A stretch of 64,000 bases of DNA from Paragorgia papillata (Eukaryota; Cnidaria; Anthozoa; Scleralcyonacea; Coralliidae): the NCBI GenBank assembly GCA_035771165.1, contig JAWNZC010000324.1, positions 799,501 to 863,500 on the forward strand, written 5' to 3'. The notes below the pieces were generated by a model that was given only the letters and a program-made list of their open reading frames with translations, was not told where the DNA came from and searched no databases. Of this stretch, positions 22,104 to 32,903 are shown piece by piece (position 1 is the first letter of the stretch; each line of letters begins with the position of its first letter). The position numbers and the translations under genes were made by a program.

Positions 22104-22385
22104 ACAGTCGGTAACTCCAGATTTCGCGCTCACGAGGCGATCATCAGACTAAACTAGAAAGGCGTCTACGCCGGTTTATAATTACTTGCATAAAGTTTGG
22201 CGGAGAAGCTCTGTATTATAAACGCAAACAAAGATAAATTGTTAAACAAAAGATCTGAATTAATTTCCAAGTGCAGACATGAAAACAAATTTTATGCAAG
22301 TAATTATAAACCGGCGTAGACGCCTTTCTAGTTTAGTCTGTGGACCGCCTCGTGAGCGTGAAACCCGGAGTTACCGAAATGCACT

Positions 22386-22423
<38 letters not shown>

Positions 22424-22430
22424 AGTGCAT
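22104..22430. mobile_element. Inverted pair of Penelope-type ends with hammerhead-like motif
   Basis: About 100 bp at 22104-22210 (minus) are repeated at 22278-22380 (plus), back to back around a 70-bp centre. On the minus strand CTGATGA (22147-22141) is followed by a CGC...GCG stem and GAAA (22125-22122). The plus copy is mutated to CTGTGGA. A (TA)n run follows at 22387-22424. No coding sequence is attached, so the Penelope attribution is inferred from layout. Confidence 0.45.
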
Positions 22431-23189
22431 TTCAAGTATTTTTTGGACGTACGAGTTCCACAAACAAACAAATGCCGCACATGCACGTGCATTAGGCTCT
22501 GCGATTCACCTTTCAAATCCTTTAATTATGATCAAAGTGATCACGAAAATAAAAATTATGCGAGATAGAAGTTTATTACCTTGGCTACACTTTTTTCCAG
22601 TAAAATTTGACTAGAAAAAAAGAGACGTAAAATAGTAATTACTAAGGCTAATTTCTTATACCGTTCTAAGTTAAGACGTAAATGTAAAATCGACAACAGC
22701 GACTGTAAAATATCCCACATGAAGTTAAGTTTGTTTTAAAGCAATGCAATCTTAAAAAGAAGATATTTAAATTAAGCGGAATTTAGCAGAAGTGTTTTAT
22801 CAGGGCAATAATCAAGTTTTAATTATAGATCTGATAAAACACTTACTGCGAGTGTTTAAAACAACTTCAAAAACGGTCTACTTTGTAAATTCATTGGCGA
22901 TATAATTTTGAAAAAATGTTATCTATAAACAATAAAAATCAAAGTTAAAGTTTATGTAAATCAGAATCAGAGATAAACAACAGTACTGATTTTTTTTCTG
23001 TTTTCCTCATAAATTATTTTTGAGTACAGTCTTTGAAATATGCTCATTTATATTCTTTATTTGCAAACTATTATATGTTATTCATACCTTTTCAATATTG
23101 TAAATTATTCTGTTATATTTTCCTCATTTGTATACGAAACTGAATTTGAGTGTCCATGCGATATCAAAGTTTGCTATACAGTTGGGGGA
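22431..23189. other. Intron DNA, no gene recognised
   Basis: AT-rich. A weak hairpin around TGTTTTATCAGG...CTGATAAAACA lies at 22793-22845 and resembles the hairpin at 28045-28110. Confidence 0.4.
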
Positions 23190-23282
23190 GTTAGTTTTCC
23201 GTGAAGTAAGTTATTTTTGCTATAAAGTAAATACGTTTGCTAAGAAAGTTAGTTTGCTAAGTAAGTTAGTTTGCTAAGTACT

Positions 23283-23648
23283 AATTGGGAAGCACGGTTG
23301 GCGTGTGCTATTAGGGCGCTGCCTCTCGCCAATAGTTAAGCCCGGTTGGACGGGGTTAGTATTTTCGAGCCCATTCTCGAGCTTGGAACACTCATGTGAG
23401 TAGAGTTTAGTTGGTCTCGCCTGTGCTTCGAGGGTTTTTCGCCGGGTTCTCCGGTTTTCCTCCCTCCATAAAATCAACACCTAGGTCTGTGATTCGTGGT
23501 CTGACATGTGTGTCATAAATGTGTCGTAGGGCGGCTGCTTCGAGCGCCTTTAATATGCCTTCGACTCTGCCACTTGAAATTTAGTAATGTAAATTGCTCT
23601 TGAAAAGCCCTTTGTGGGAAGAAGTAATTAAAATTTGTATTGTATTTG
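23283..23648 (+). mobile_element. SINE-like retroposon with 8-bp target duplication
   Basis: TAAGTACT flanks both sides (23275-23282, 23649-23656). The body of 366 bp has a GC-rich head, a central block CGGGTTCTCCGGTTTTCCTC, and a tail of TGTATTTG-type repeats. These are the marks of a SINE mobilised by a LINE. The central block resembles one shared by many animal SINEs (possibly the MetaSINE group), but this is from memory. Clear A and B promoter boxes were not found. Confidence 0.6.
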
Positions 23649-24428
23649 TATTTGTAAGTACTGATTTAGTTTGCTAATAAAATTTAGTTTTCAGTAAGTA
23701 AATTATTTTGCTACGTAAGTTAGTTTGCTAAGTAAGTTAGTTTGCTAGGTAAGTTAGTTTGCTATAAGTAAGTTAGTTAGCTAAGTAAGTTAGTTAGTTA
23801 GTTTGCTAATAAAATTTAGTTTGCTAAGTAAATTATTTTGCTAAATAAGTTAGTTTGCTAGGTAAGTTAGTTTGCTATGAGTAAGTTAGTTTGCTAATAA
23901 AATTTAGTTTGCTAAGTAAATTATTTTGCTAAATAAGTTAGTTTGCTAGGTAAGTTAGTTTGCTATGAGTAAGTTAGTTTGCTAATAAAATTTAGTTTGC
24001 TAAGTAAATTATTTTGCTAAATAAGTTAGTTTGCTAGGTAAGTTAGTTTGCTAAGTAAGTTAGTTTGCTAGGTAAGTTAGTTTGCTATAAGTAAGTTAGT
24101 TAGTTAGTTTGCTAATAAAATTTAGTTTGCTAAGTAAATTATTTTGCTAAATAAGTTAGTTTGCTAGGTAAGTTAGTTTGCTATGAGTAAGTTAGTTTGC
24201 TAGGTAAGTTAGTTTGCTAATAAAATTTAGTTTGCTCAGTAAATTATTTTGCCAAGTAAGTTATTTTGCTAAGTAGGTTAGTTTGCTAAGTAAGTTATTT
24301 TGCTAAGTAAGTTAGTTTGCTAGGTAAGTTAGTTTGCTAAGTAAGTTAGTTTGCTAAGTAAGTTATTTTGCTAAGTAAGTTAGTTTGCTAGGTAAGTTAG
24401 TTTGCTAAGTAAGTTAGTTTGCTAAGTA

Positions 24429-24618
24429 ATTAATGCTGGAGTTATTTTTACTCCCTTCATGGAGTTAAAATAACTCGACATGGAGTAAAATGAAAAGTAA
24501 CTCCTCAGTTGGAGTTAAATGAACTCCATTATTGGAGTCAAAATAACTCTGAAATTTTTACTCTATCAAAGGGAGTTATTTTTACTCCCTTCGTGGACTT
24601 GAAATTAACAGTGTAAAG
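24429..24618. mobile_element. Insertion built of GGAGTTAAAATAACTC-type repeats
   Basis: A 190-bp block inside the minisatellite contains at least six alternating copies of GGAGTTAWWWTAACTCC-like motifs in both orientations. The minisatellite resumes immediately on each side. The nature of the element is unknown. Confidence 0.45.
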
Positions 24619-24813
24619 TTAGTTTGCTAAGTACATGTTAGTTTGCTAAATAAGTTAATGACTATTTAATTTACATATGAATTTAATTTAATAGTCTTCT
24701 ATTACAATTCCACAAGTTCTTTCAAATTAGACAAATGGAATTTAAATTGCCAATTCATTTTACGTGACATTATTTTCAAAATAAGTACTTTATTTCTGTC
24801 CCAGCATACTTAC

Positions 24814-25043
24814 CTTGACTGGTTGAAGCAATATGTAATAATCATAACGCTCGTCTTCCTTTAAGTCCTCAAGTTGTTCGGATGCCAAGGCATGAAGTAA
24901 CTCGCAATTTTCGTTCCCGTCAAAGGAGTCGTGTTTTCTGTAATTTGTTGATCTGCAACACGGTTCACGAACACAGTAAACAACGCAATCCACTGCTGAC
25001 AGAGAAGAGATATTCTTAATTACTCCGCTGTTTAAACGGTGAC
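24814..25043 (-). CDS. PAN/apple-domain exon of PAN-fibrinogen gene
   Basis: Encodes about 77 residues with the PAN/apple pattern: NSGVIKNISSLSAVDCVVYC, PCCRSTNY, then NCELLHA, ending YYILLQPVK. Six cysteines are visible across exons 1 and 2, consistent with a disulfide-stabilised PAN fold that binds protein or sugar. The acceptor is TTTGGTAG before 25043 (two leading bases, phase 1). The donor is CAAG|GTAAGT at 24814 (phase 0). The phase-1 start fits the donor of the signal-peptide exon at 35980, where the junction reads NYAG then HRLNSG. In cnidarians PAN followed by fibrinogen domain is a common secreted architecture. Confidence 0.8.
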
Positions 25044-25533
25044 CTACCAAACAAGACAATATAATTTTTTTGATAAGTGGAGCTGATATGTAATATTCGA
25101 AACTAAAAAAATAGACATAAAATAGTATTCAGTCGTTATATAGAGTTTTCGTCATATATTATAAATATATAATATTCTAATGTTATTTAGCATGACCCAA
25201 ATAAAATAAAATGTTTTTGCTTGAGCTCTGAATGCATTAAAAACCCACTGGTCTCTAAAAGAAAACTGGATGTTCGAGTCGACAGAGTCAGAAAATTAAG
25301 CTCGTGAAATATCGATTTGGTTGGTCCCTTGCTAATGGCGCCGGTTTCAATTGTGTAGATACGAAGATAGGAAATTCGAGACACAATGCTTTGTTTTTCG
25401 TTGTGAAAGAAATGAATCAAGAAGAAATTGACGGATTCTGGCTCCATTTTCCAAACAATAGTTACTCGATCCAGTTTCTTTTTAAAGATTAGTGATCAAA
25501 CCCCACAAAATGTTCAAGAATAACAGTGCTTCA
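25044..25533. other. Intron DNA, no gene recognised
   Basis: AT-rich sequence with overlapping short open frames on both strands around 25190-25490. They show no family resemblance and are probably chance. Confidence 0.35.
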
Positions 25534-25826
25534 ACCATAGTTAATAGAACATATACATGCCGGTTTGGAAGCTCTATTGTCTTTCAACATGAAGCATGGT
25601 CATGTTGAACTGACAATGGAGTTCCTTATATGGAAGTAAATTCTATGGACACGTGACGATGAAGCAACTCACTAATGAACCCGAGCGTTGTTATTGGATG
25701 ACTGCTTCATTATACAGAAAATACAATACCGTGAAATTGCACAAATTTCCATAAACTTGAACAAAAACATAGAACAATCACTTTGGACGAGTTTCCAAAC
25801 CATGTATATGTTCTATTAACTATGGT
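25534..25826. mobile_element. MITE with CCATAGTTAATAGAACATAT ends
   Basis: The first and last roughly 35 bases are inverted copies. The interior (including TGCTTCATTATACAGAAAA and TGCACAAATTTCCATAAAC) also occurs at 10065-10344. No ORF and no convincing target duplication. Confidence 0.65.
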
Positions 25827-26590
25827 AAAATATTTCTTACATACATCAAAATTACGTTTTATTATATTTTAATATATATTTGACAATTATAGACAATGAG
25901 CCCAAGTTGTGATGAGATGATAGTCGACGAGTCCTAACTGTTTTAGTATAAACCAACTACTGTATATAGTCGGACAAACTATTATTTTAAATGAAACAAA
26001 TTAAAACCTCAGCAAATTAAAATGCGAGTTTTCCCCATTGTTTTGCATTTAAAACTTGACTCTTTCGCCACTAGTGGTCTATCTTCTCTTATTCTAACTA
26101 TACCCGTCAGCAACATTTTTAGCACCTGTTCTTCGTCATTGTTGTCACGACAATCACGTCCAAATTTAAAAACAGCACTTGATTATAAAATTGTCGTTTA
26201 GATGTACACTTACATAATTGTTACCGCGTTCTCTATCCATAAATTTGAGCCGAAATTTATGTGATATATATATATATACGGCGAAAATGCTTGTTATTAA
26301 ATATCTTCTAATGAGACGGCAAAAATGCGATTATTTACAATTCATTGTTTCTTTTTTAGTAAAATTATTAAAACAAAACGTGCAAAATGCGTTTTAATTA
26401 TCATTAACTTAAATGTTAGATGTAATATATCTACAACGAGTTTGAGTGTTTCATCAGGGGTCCAAACACGAGAAAACATGATGAAAGCACGAGGCCGAAG
26501 GTAGGCTCAGATTCCAGCCGTTGGGTCTCGGTGCGCCCGCGATCCCTCGCCCAACCAACGGCTGGGCGCATCGGCTTCATCATTGTTTAA
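25827..26590. other. Intron DNA with one dispersed repeat
   Basis: Positions about 26430-26510 (GAGTTTGAGTGTTTCATCAG... CATGATGAAAGCACGAGGCC) are repeated at about 37010-37085. No gene was seen. Confidence 0.4.
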
Positions 26591-26898
26591 AGGTGAATAA
26601 CAGTCCGTACTGCGCATGTACGAAACTAATGTTTACATCTCTATTTACAAAAAATATACTGATACCTTATTCAAGATTGTAAGCTTTTCTTGCTTCCTCT
26701 TCATCACTTGTACTTGAAACGAAACATTTTTAGCGGAGATGGAAGAAATCTCGCCGAATCACTTGGTTTTCCGGCATGTTGTTCCGAACGGTTTACACTA
26801 AGCTGACTACTTCGTGTAATTATCTACGAATGTCTTGTTTGTGAGACCCACCAAAACAAAGATGGCGAATCAAGCGCAGCACGGACTGTTATTCACCT
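26591..26898. mobile_element. TTAA-flanked MITE, 308 bp
   Basis: Ends AGGTGAATAACAGTCCGT and its complement are inverted, and TTAA lies at 26587-26590 and 26899-26902. The family has a second, degenerate and interrupted copy at about 48750-49190 (GTCCGTTCTGCGCAT ends, with the shared inner block TTCAAGATTGTAA in reverse). A TTAA duplication suggests a piggyBac or Kolobok origin. Confidence 0.7.
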
Positions 26899-27165
26899 TT
26901 AAGTTGACCAATCATATGCGAGCCCACGAAAATCTGGGGGGCATAAATTTCACTCGTAAATGACGTAACGTAAATAATTATATACTATGGTAAGTAAGAT
27001 TTAAACTTCGATATAATTTTATCACATTGACGTTTGTTGGCAATCGGTCACTCCCTGGCTTTCCTTGGAAAGAAAATATCACTCCACAAAGAGCACACAA
27101 ACTGTTATTGAATTCTGAATGCCTGGTTAGTAGTTTAATAATTTGATTTAAATGAAGTCTGGATT

Positions 27166-27241
27166 CAACCTCGTACCCAGGGTCTTATCTCCTCTTCCCC
27201 GCCGGCTGGGAAGCGGAGATAAGACCCTGGGTACGAGGTTG
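27166..27241. mobile_element. 76-bp palindromic element with 9-bp target duplication
   Basis: CAACCTCGTACCCAG at the left is the exact complement of the right end. GTCTGGATT is duplicated at 27157-27165 and 27242-27250. A second copy with its own 9-bp duplication is at 37424-37502, and a degenerate hairpin relative is at 50037-50087. Nine-base duplications are typical of Mutator-like transposons, which may supply the transposase. Confidence 0.85.
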
Positions 27242-27250
27242 GTCTGGATT

Positions 27251-28376
27251 CCGCAAGATGCATGCAAGCCATGATATATATTCATGCAGGGGAATTAGAT
27301 TACCGTTACGTTTGGAATCGCATTAGAATAAGTGTAAAATCTTCGGTATTCAACAGTTCACACAAGTGATTGATTATCATACTATCACAGTCGAATCCGT
27401 GAATAAAATATGAATGAAATATTAGCGACAAAAATTGTTACTGGAAAACGCGTAACATATGGCTAGTTTTGTGATAAAATTTAGCTTGAATGTGATTGGC
27501 CAACGGCCCACTGCATGTTATAAATAGAAGAGTGCAGCAAAACATTCTCGCCAGCAAATGTCAAAACTTTATGAATTGTAATAAAATCACGCGCTCAACT
27601 GACAATAAATTATACATCGTAGTTTATCAGGTGCTTTACGCCTTGAAGAGAAATGCTATAACTCCTGAAAGAAGTCTTTCGCTTTTAATCTTTTCCACTC
27701 GTCGAAGGCAAACGAGAGTCTGAAATTAGAAATATATCAAGATCGTCACTCTATTGACGTAATCTTTGCCCGATACCTGTCTTGCTACAACTAGCAGGCG
27801 TAAAATATTTTTGCAACTTGTTTATTTTGCATAGATACTTGAGATCTTAAAAATTAGTTCAAAAACTCATTAATAATTCATGAGGAAAATTCAAAAGAAA
27901 TTAAAGTTTAATCAGTGTCTTTATATGTGATAAAGATACCTCCTGATTTACATAAACTTTAGCTTTGATTTTCTCGGCTTAGACAAGTTTATTTTTCAAA
28001 CTTACCAAGTGGTTCGTTTTTGAAGCCGTTCAATAAACTCGCAGTTCGTGTTTTATCAGATATAAAAACACTCGGCTTCGCCTCGTGTCTTTATATCTGA
28101 TAAAACACTCCTGCTCGTTTATTAAACAGTACATGAACACCAGTTTTCATCTAATATCTTGGGTTTTACTGGAGTATCCAACTCCAATCAGGTGATTAAA
28201 TTAACTATATTGTAGTATATAGTAGAACTATATTATGTCACTCTTTAGTCAAGTGACTGAAAATGGTATATTATACCCTATAACAAAAGCTTTTAGTGGG
28301 TTTTGGAAATTTATACAGCTGCGTATACAGGAAGCATAATGACAAGTGCAGTAAGGTGTGCATATACATGTATATA
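27251..28376. other. Intron DNA with palindromic repeats
   Basis: A hairpin at about 28045-28110 pairs GTGTTTTATCAGATATAAA with its complement across a GGCTTCGCC loop. The block CATGAGGAAAATTCAAAAG near 27880 recurs inverted at 36870-36900. No gene was supported. Confidence 0.4.
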
Positions 28377-28759
28377 CCAGTGAACTCGATCAGTAGCGTC
28401 GCCAGGGAGGGGACTGGGGGGGACACGTCCCCCCCAGTTCTCCTCAAAATCACTTTTCAGATTCTCTCAAATCCGATGGAAAAAAGGGGGGGGGTACGCT
28501 ATGACTCTAAATGTTCATGTCACATCAACAAAGTCTGAAGTCTTTAAAAGCATTAATGTGAGAATGTCTGCTGTAGAAAATAACTCGGAATAACCACGAT
28601 TGTATTGAATGTTTTATAATAGTTTAACATGAAGTACTGGCAATCCCGCTAATTTGTACGCGGGCTCATAAAATGCATTATCATGTTTAATGCATTTGAA
28701 ATTTGGAATGCATTATGCATGATGATTTTAATATTAAATAGCCATAGAATTAATATGTT

Positions 28760-28985
28760 ATGGAAGCCCGAGACCCTTCCACCGAGATCGTTAACGAAGC
28801 TAAACGAACTTTGGTTGTAAAAGAGTTAGGTCCTATAAGGCCAGTTATCGAGTTTCCTGAATCAACACAAGGAAAACGAACTTTTAGGTTCCAGGCTCGT
28901 TGGTATGATATATTTTCATGGATCGAGTATTCATTGCAAAAAGATGCAGCGTTTTGTTTTTACTGCAGATGCTTCGGGACACTTG
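28760..28985 (+). CDS. hAT transposase, exon 1 (TTF-type zinc finger)
   Basis: Starts at ATG 28760 and encodes 75 residues plus one base. The end contains RTFRFQARWYDIFSWIEYS, then AAFCFYCRCFG, the hallmark of TTF-type zinc fingers (WxxxFxWxEYS followed by FCFxCRxFG) found in ZMYM1-like hAT proteins. The finger binds transposon ends. The exon ends at CTTG|GTAAGT. The 123-bp intron (28986-29108) ends TTTTTTAG, and joining restores a frame that continues into the finger's second half (FTKTGFRSWKKA). Confidence 0.85.
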
Positions 28986-29108
28986 GTAAGTTAATCAGAT
29001 TTTTATTTTCAGTTTTTAGCATTTAATAAGTGAAGAAATTGTTAGAAAAATTGACAGTACAAAATATGTCAAATTGACACTAGTTTAATGACGGTGAAAC
29101 TTTTTTAG

Positions 29109-31183
29109 TTGGAAGTTCCGAAGAAACGTTTACGAAGACAGGCTTTCGCTCATGGAAGAAAGCTACAGGCGAAAGTGGAAAACTGGCGAAACATGCCAAA
29201 ACACGCATGCATATTTTGTCGCAGGAACGCATGCACAACTTTAACAGTGTAAATCAGCCCATCGATGTTCAACTTGTTGGAATAATTGAAGCGACGAAGG
29301 CAAGGAAAGAAGAAGAAAAAGAAGAAAATCGCCAGGTGGTTCAGACGATTTTTGACGTTGTCCGACATTTGGCGAAGCAAAACTGCGCTTTCCGTGGGCA
29401 TGAAGAGGATTCAAGTTCAACCAATCGTAGAAACTTCCTTGAAGAGCTTTGGTTCATTGCCAAATTCGACAAGCCGTTGAAACGTTGGATGGAAAGTCAC
29501 CCGGAGAATTTGTCGTATTTTTCTCCTAGCATTCAGAATGAGATGATAGCTATTCTCAATAAATTGATTAACGAATCGATAAAGTCCGAAGTGATATCCG
29601 CCAAGTATTATTCAATTGAATGCGACGAAGTCACATCGCACAAACGGGCATTTATGTCTGTTGTTGTACGATATGTGTATAACTTCACCATTTGGGAAAG
29701 GTGCATCAAGCTAGAGCGTGTGACTAGTTTGACAGGGAAAAGCCTTGCAGACGTTATCATTTCCATACTGGCAAACATGAACTTACCAATCGGTAATTTA
29801 GTTGGTAAAGGTTTTGACGGAGCCAGCAATATGTCAGGCAAGGACGAGGGTGTACAACAGCATCTCACTGCAGCTGGTGCAGACAAGTCAGTGTATTTTC
29901 ATTGCTTTGCACATAGACTAAACCTTGTGTTAGAGAAGAGCGTCAACAACGTTCCTTCAGTGAGTGATATTTTCGATACTATTGGTTCCATATATCATTA
30001 TCTTGAAGGATCTCCCAAGCGGCATGCAGTGTATGAAGAGCAGTTGCGAATTCATGGCATATCAACGGGAAAACGGGCGTTGCACACGCTTTCAGACACA
30101 AGATGGGCAGCCCGATCCGACAATTTAGAGGTAGTTGTCAACACTTTGCCGGCTATTATCTCAATGTTGAAAAAAATGTCAGAAGGAGGGGAGTCAGCCG
30201 CTGATGGCCTGCTCGTGCGTCTACAAAAGGTGAAGTTTGTTGTCTCCTGTTTGGTTTTGAAGAAGTGTTTCGGTCTCAGCAAGTCGGTCTCAGTATATCT
30301 GCAGCATGAAAACATGGACTTGGTCTCTGCGGTATCCGGCGTGCTATCCCTTAAAGATCAGCTGTTATCCCTTAGGAACGAAGAGAAGATGGACGAATTT
30401 ATAAAAGAGGCGCAAGAATATTGCACGAAGAAGCAACTGGTTGTGAAGGACTTCGATGACAACGATTTAAATCGCCCAAAGCGTCGGCGCACAGTTCCTT
30501 CAAATCTCATCGATGGCTTCTTTTTGGACCAAGACGCTTCTGTACTTCGAGAAGACCACGACCGCGAAAGAGATCTGTTTAAGCGAGAGTTTTTCTTTTC
30601 TTTTCTAGACTGGATGCTCAACGAACTTGAGAAAAGATTCTCGTCGAAAGCTTGCAAGATTTTGTCTTTGTCCAACGTCTTTCACCCTACAAATTTGAAA
30701 GAAGAAAATTCGCGTGACACCAAAAAGCTGGCCAACTTGTACGAAATTGATGCTGAAATTGTCGAAAATCAGTTCATTTTGTTTTCTAAGTCGAAAGAGA
30801 TTAGAGATTGGGTAAAGCAATACGAAGAATTCGTCAAAGCGAAAGAGAGAAGTGAAAGAGATCCTACGTTGGAAAAACCCAAACCGTGGCTTTGCCTGCC
30901 GTCCCTCTTAAAGGTTTTTGGAAAACATCTAATCAGCAACCTTTATCCTCAACTTTTTGAGCTAGTGAAGATTGTCGCAACACTTCCTGCAACAGTTGCC
31001 TCTTGTGAACGAGCACATAGCAAAGTGAAGATCGTCAACAACTACCTTCGAGCGTCGATGTCCGATGAGCGCCTCGAAAGCCTGGTTCAAATCAGCATAG
31101 AAAGAGACGTCGCAGATAAGATTGAATTAAAAACCCTTGTTGATACGTTCAAATTAGCCAGCAACAGAAGGTTGCCGTTGTAA
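29109..31183 (+). CDS. hAT transposase, exon 2 (DUF4371 and dimerisation domain)
   Basis: Continues the protein to about 766 residues. The zinc finger is completed first (GFRSWKKA, HAKTRMH). A DUF4371/RNase-H-like region follows with ECDEVTSHKR, GFDGASNMSG and YFHCFAHRLNLVL. The C-terminal hAT dimerisation domain includes LPATVASCERAHSKVK. The likely catalytic triad is the aspartates near residues 248 and 312 and the glutamate near 709 (SCERxxS), all present. No stop or frameshift interrupts it. AATAAA follows the stop at 31187. The enzyme would excise and reinsert the element. It sits in reverse orientation inside intron 1 of the PAN/fibrinogen gene. Confidence 0.9.
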
Positions 31184-32690
31184 AGCAATAAACTGTTTAC
31201 TTCAGTATAATTGTATCGAATATACTATTATGTTAATTGTTAATATGTTTAGAAGTTGATAATTTCGCAAAATAAACTTGTTTCCTTTCTCTTCTTTATT
31301 TGGTTTCATCGCTCACCGCTATAGAGAGCATTTTGTATCGCAATTTTGTATGTAAATTTCGACATGCTATAACGCCGTTTTCTGACCATCAGAATTCTGT
31401 CAAATCGTCCGCCAAAGTCCAGGAAATGGCATTTCAGAGACTCTAAATTAAAAAATTTCCCGGGGGGGCATGCCCCCGGACCCCCCTAGAAAGTTCGCGC
31501 TTTCAGCCCCATCAACATCATTTTATCCCCCCCACCTTTCCAGGTCTGGCGACGCCACTGAACTCGATGTAAGTTAAAATGTAATACCTGGAACGCTAAC
31601 GTCCAGTCATTCGGGGGGAATGTGAGGCAAAAAGTTCCAGCCCTTGCGCGGTTTGCAGGTAGGATTCAGTCTCCCACAAAATGTTTTTTACACGGTCACC
31701 GGTCTTGCAATTGAGCGAACTGCGAAGAATTATTTATTGAATCATTTTATCACGCTTTGCTAAACGTGCATTTTAAATTTTGATTGGTTGTGCTATGCTG
31801 CCGAACTAATTATGCAGTGATTGTCTATTTGTTGCTATAGTAAAAGTCATTGTCTTTACAAAACGTGCACGAAGTTTGTTAGTGAAGAAATTAAATCAAA
31901 TTTTCGTTATATTATAAACCATATAAATTAGCCTTCGTCACTCCGAAGAGGATACAAAAAATCAACACAAACTTAGCATAGAATATGCCGTTTAGGTATT
32001 AGTACCAGTTTCATCAGTGTCATTTTGTTTAAAAAGCATTCCGCATTCGTACCGAAAACAACAACTAGCCATGAGTAAACGTGAAAAATAAACAATCTAG
32101 TTGTCAGTTATTTCTTAAAATATCATAATGCCGTTTAACACATCCGAACAAGGAATTAAAGGAGCAGAAATAAGAAAATGACATTGGATATCAAGTATCA
32201 ATACGTCTTCAAACTCGTACAAGAATAGCTTTCTCACTCTTGTTCTCACCTTTTCAGCTGGCTGTTTTCATCCTAGCCAGCAAAAGGACGTCTGTTTTCT
32301 CAGCCTATTTTCATCCCTAGCTTAATTTACTGTATAGTTTTGGACTGCTATACAGTAAATAAAACAACAACAGCACTGCACAACAATGGGAAACCATTAA
32401 ATACACGTTTAGTCTGACAAAATAATTTGATAAAACCTTTTCAAACCTTTTCGAGCCTTCGCAGTTCGCTCAAGACGGGCGGCCGTGTAAAAAAACATTT
32501 TGTGGGAGACTGAATTCTACCTGCAAACCGCGCAGGGGCCTGGAACATTTTGCCTCACTTTTTGGTTCTTCGTTAGCGTTCCAGGTATCACATTTTAACT
32601 TACATCGAGTTCACTGGTGTATATCAGTCGCCCATATAGTTTTTTAGTCTGTGCCAAAAACTTAGGCGCAAAACTCTTACTGTCTTAGTA

Positions 32691-32903
32691 GGCCCCAGTT
32701 ACACGATACCGGATTACTCTCGTGCCAGATTCCTTTTCATACCGGTTAGGTGTTCTAGTTACACGAGAACATGGCAATCTGGTGCGTGCCATCGTGGGAA
32801 AATCACTCCGCGTTGGAGGTGATATGAAAAGTAATCCGACACGTTCCGGTCGCCGTATAACAAATCCGGCACGAGAGTAATCTGGTATCGTGTAACTGGG
32901 GGC
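32691..32903. mobile_element. Harbinger-like MITE, 213 bp
   Basis: Ends GGCCCCAGTTACACGATACC and its complement are inverted for about 40 bp. The flanking triplets are GTA and TTA, close to the TWA duplication of PIF/Harbinger elements. It shares the GGCC start with the element at 55873-56821. No ORF. Confidence 0.65.

Larger units (their letters stand above)
23190..24660. repeat. 17-bp minisatellite (AGTTAGTTTGCTAAGTA)
   Basis: Dozens of units vary around GTTAGTTTGCTAAGTAA, with a higher-order pattern of about 85 bp that includes TTATTTTGCTAAATAAG. The array is interrupted by a SINE-like element (23283-23648) and by a second insertion (about 24429-24618). It lies in an intron of the PAN/fibrinogen gene. 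Confidence 0.9.
28391..31560 (+). mobile_element. Complete autonomous hAT transposon
   Basis: Inverted ends CAGTAGCGTCGCCAG and CTGGCGACGCCACTG (one mismatch) bound 3170 bp. AACTCGAT is perfectly duplicated on both sides (28383-28390, 31561-31568), the hAT size. Between them lies an uninterrupted two-exon transposase gene on the plus strand. The empty site is visible in the right arm of the host foldback element at about 32600-32615. Everything needed in cis and trans appears intact, so the insertion is probably recent. Confidence 0.9.
28377..32617. mobile_element. Foldback element carrying the hAT insertion
   Basis: The left arm (28377-28390 joined to 31561-31745) and the right arm (32455-32617) are inverted copies of about 190 bp, starting CCAGTGAACTCGATGTAAG. 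The sequences outside read TGTATATA on the left and TGTATATC on the right, a probable 8-bp target duplication. The arms enclose about 700 bp without a recognisable protein. The hAT element sits 14 bp inside the left end, so the foldback is the older insertion. Confidence 0.7.

Noticed and set aside
23190..24660. CRISPR-like or satellite RNA gene
   Set aside because: Degenerate 17-bp tandem units with no spacers and no flanking cas-like genes.
27496..27723. 75-residue frame with nearby TATAAATAG
   Set aside because: No family resemblance; a TATA word alone in AT-rich DNA is weak.
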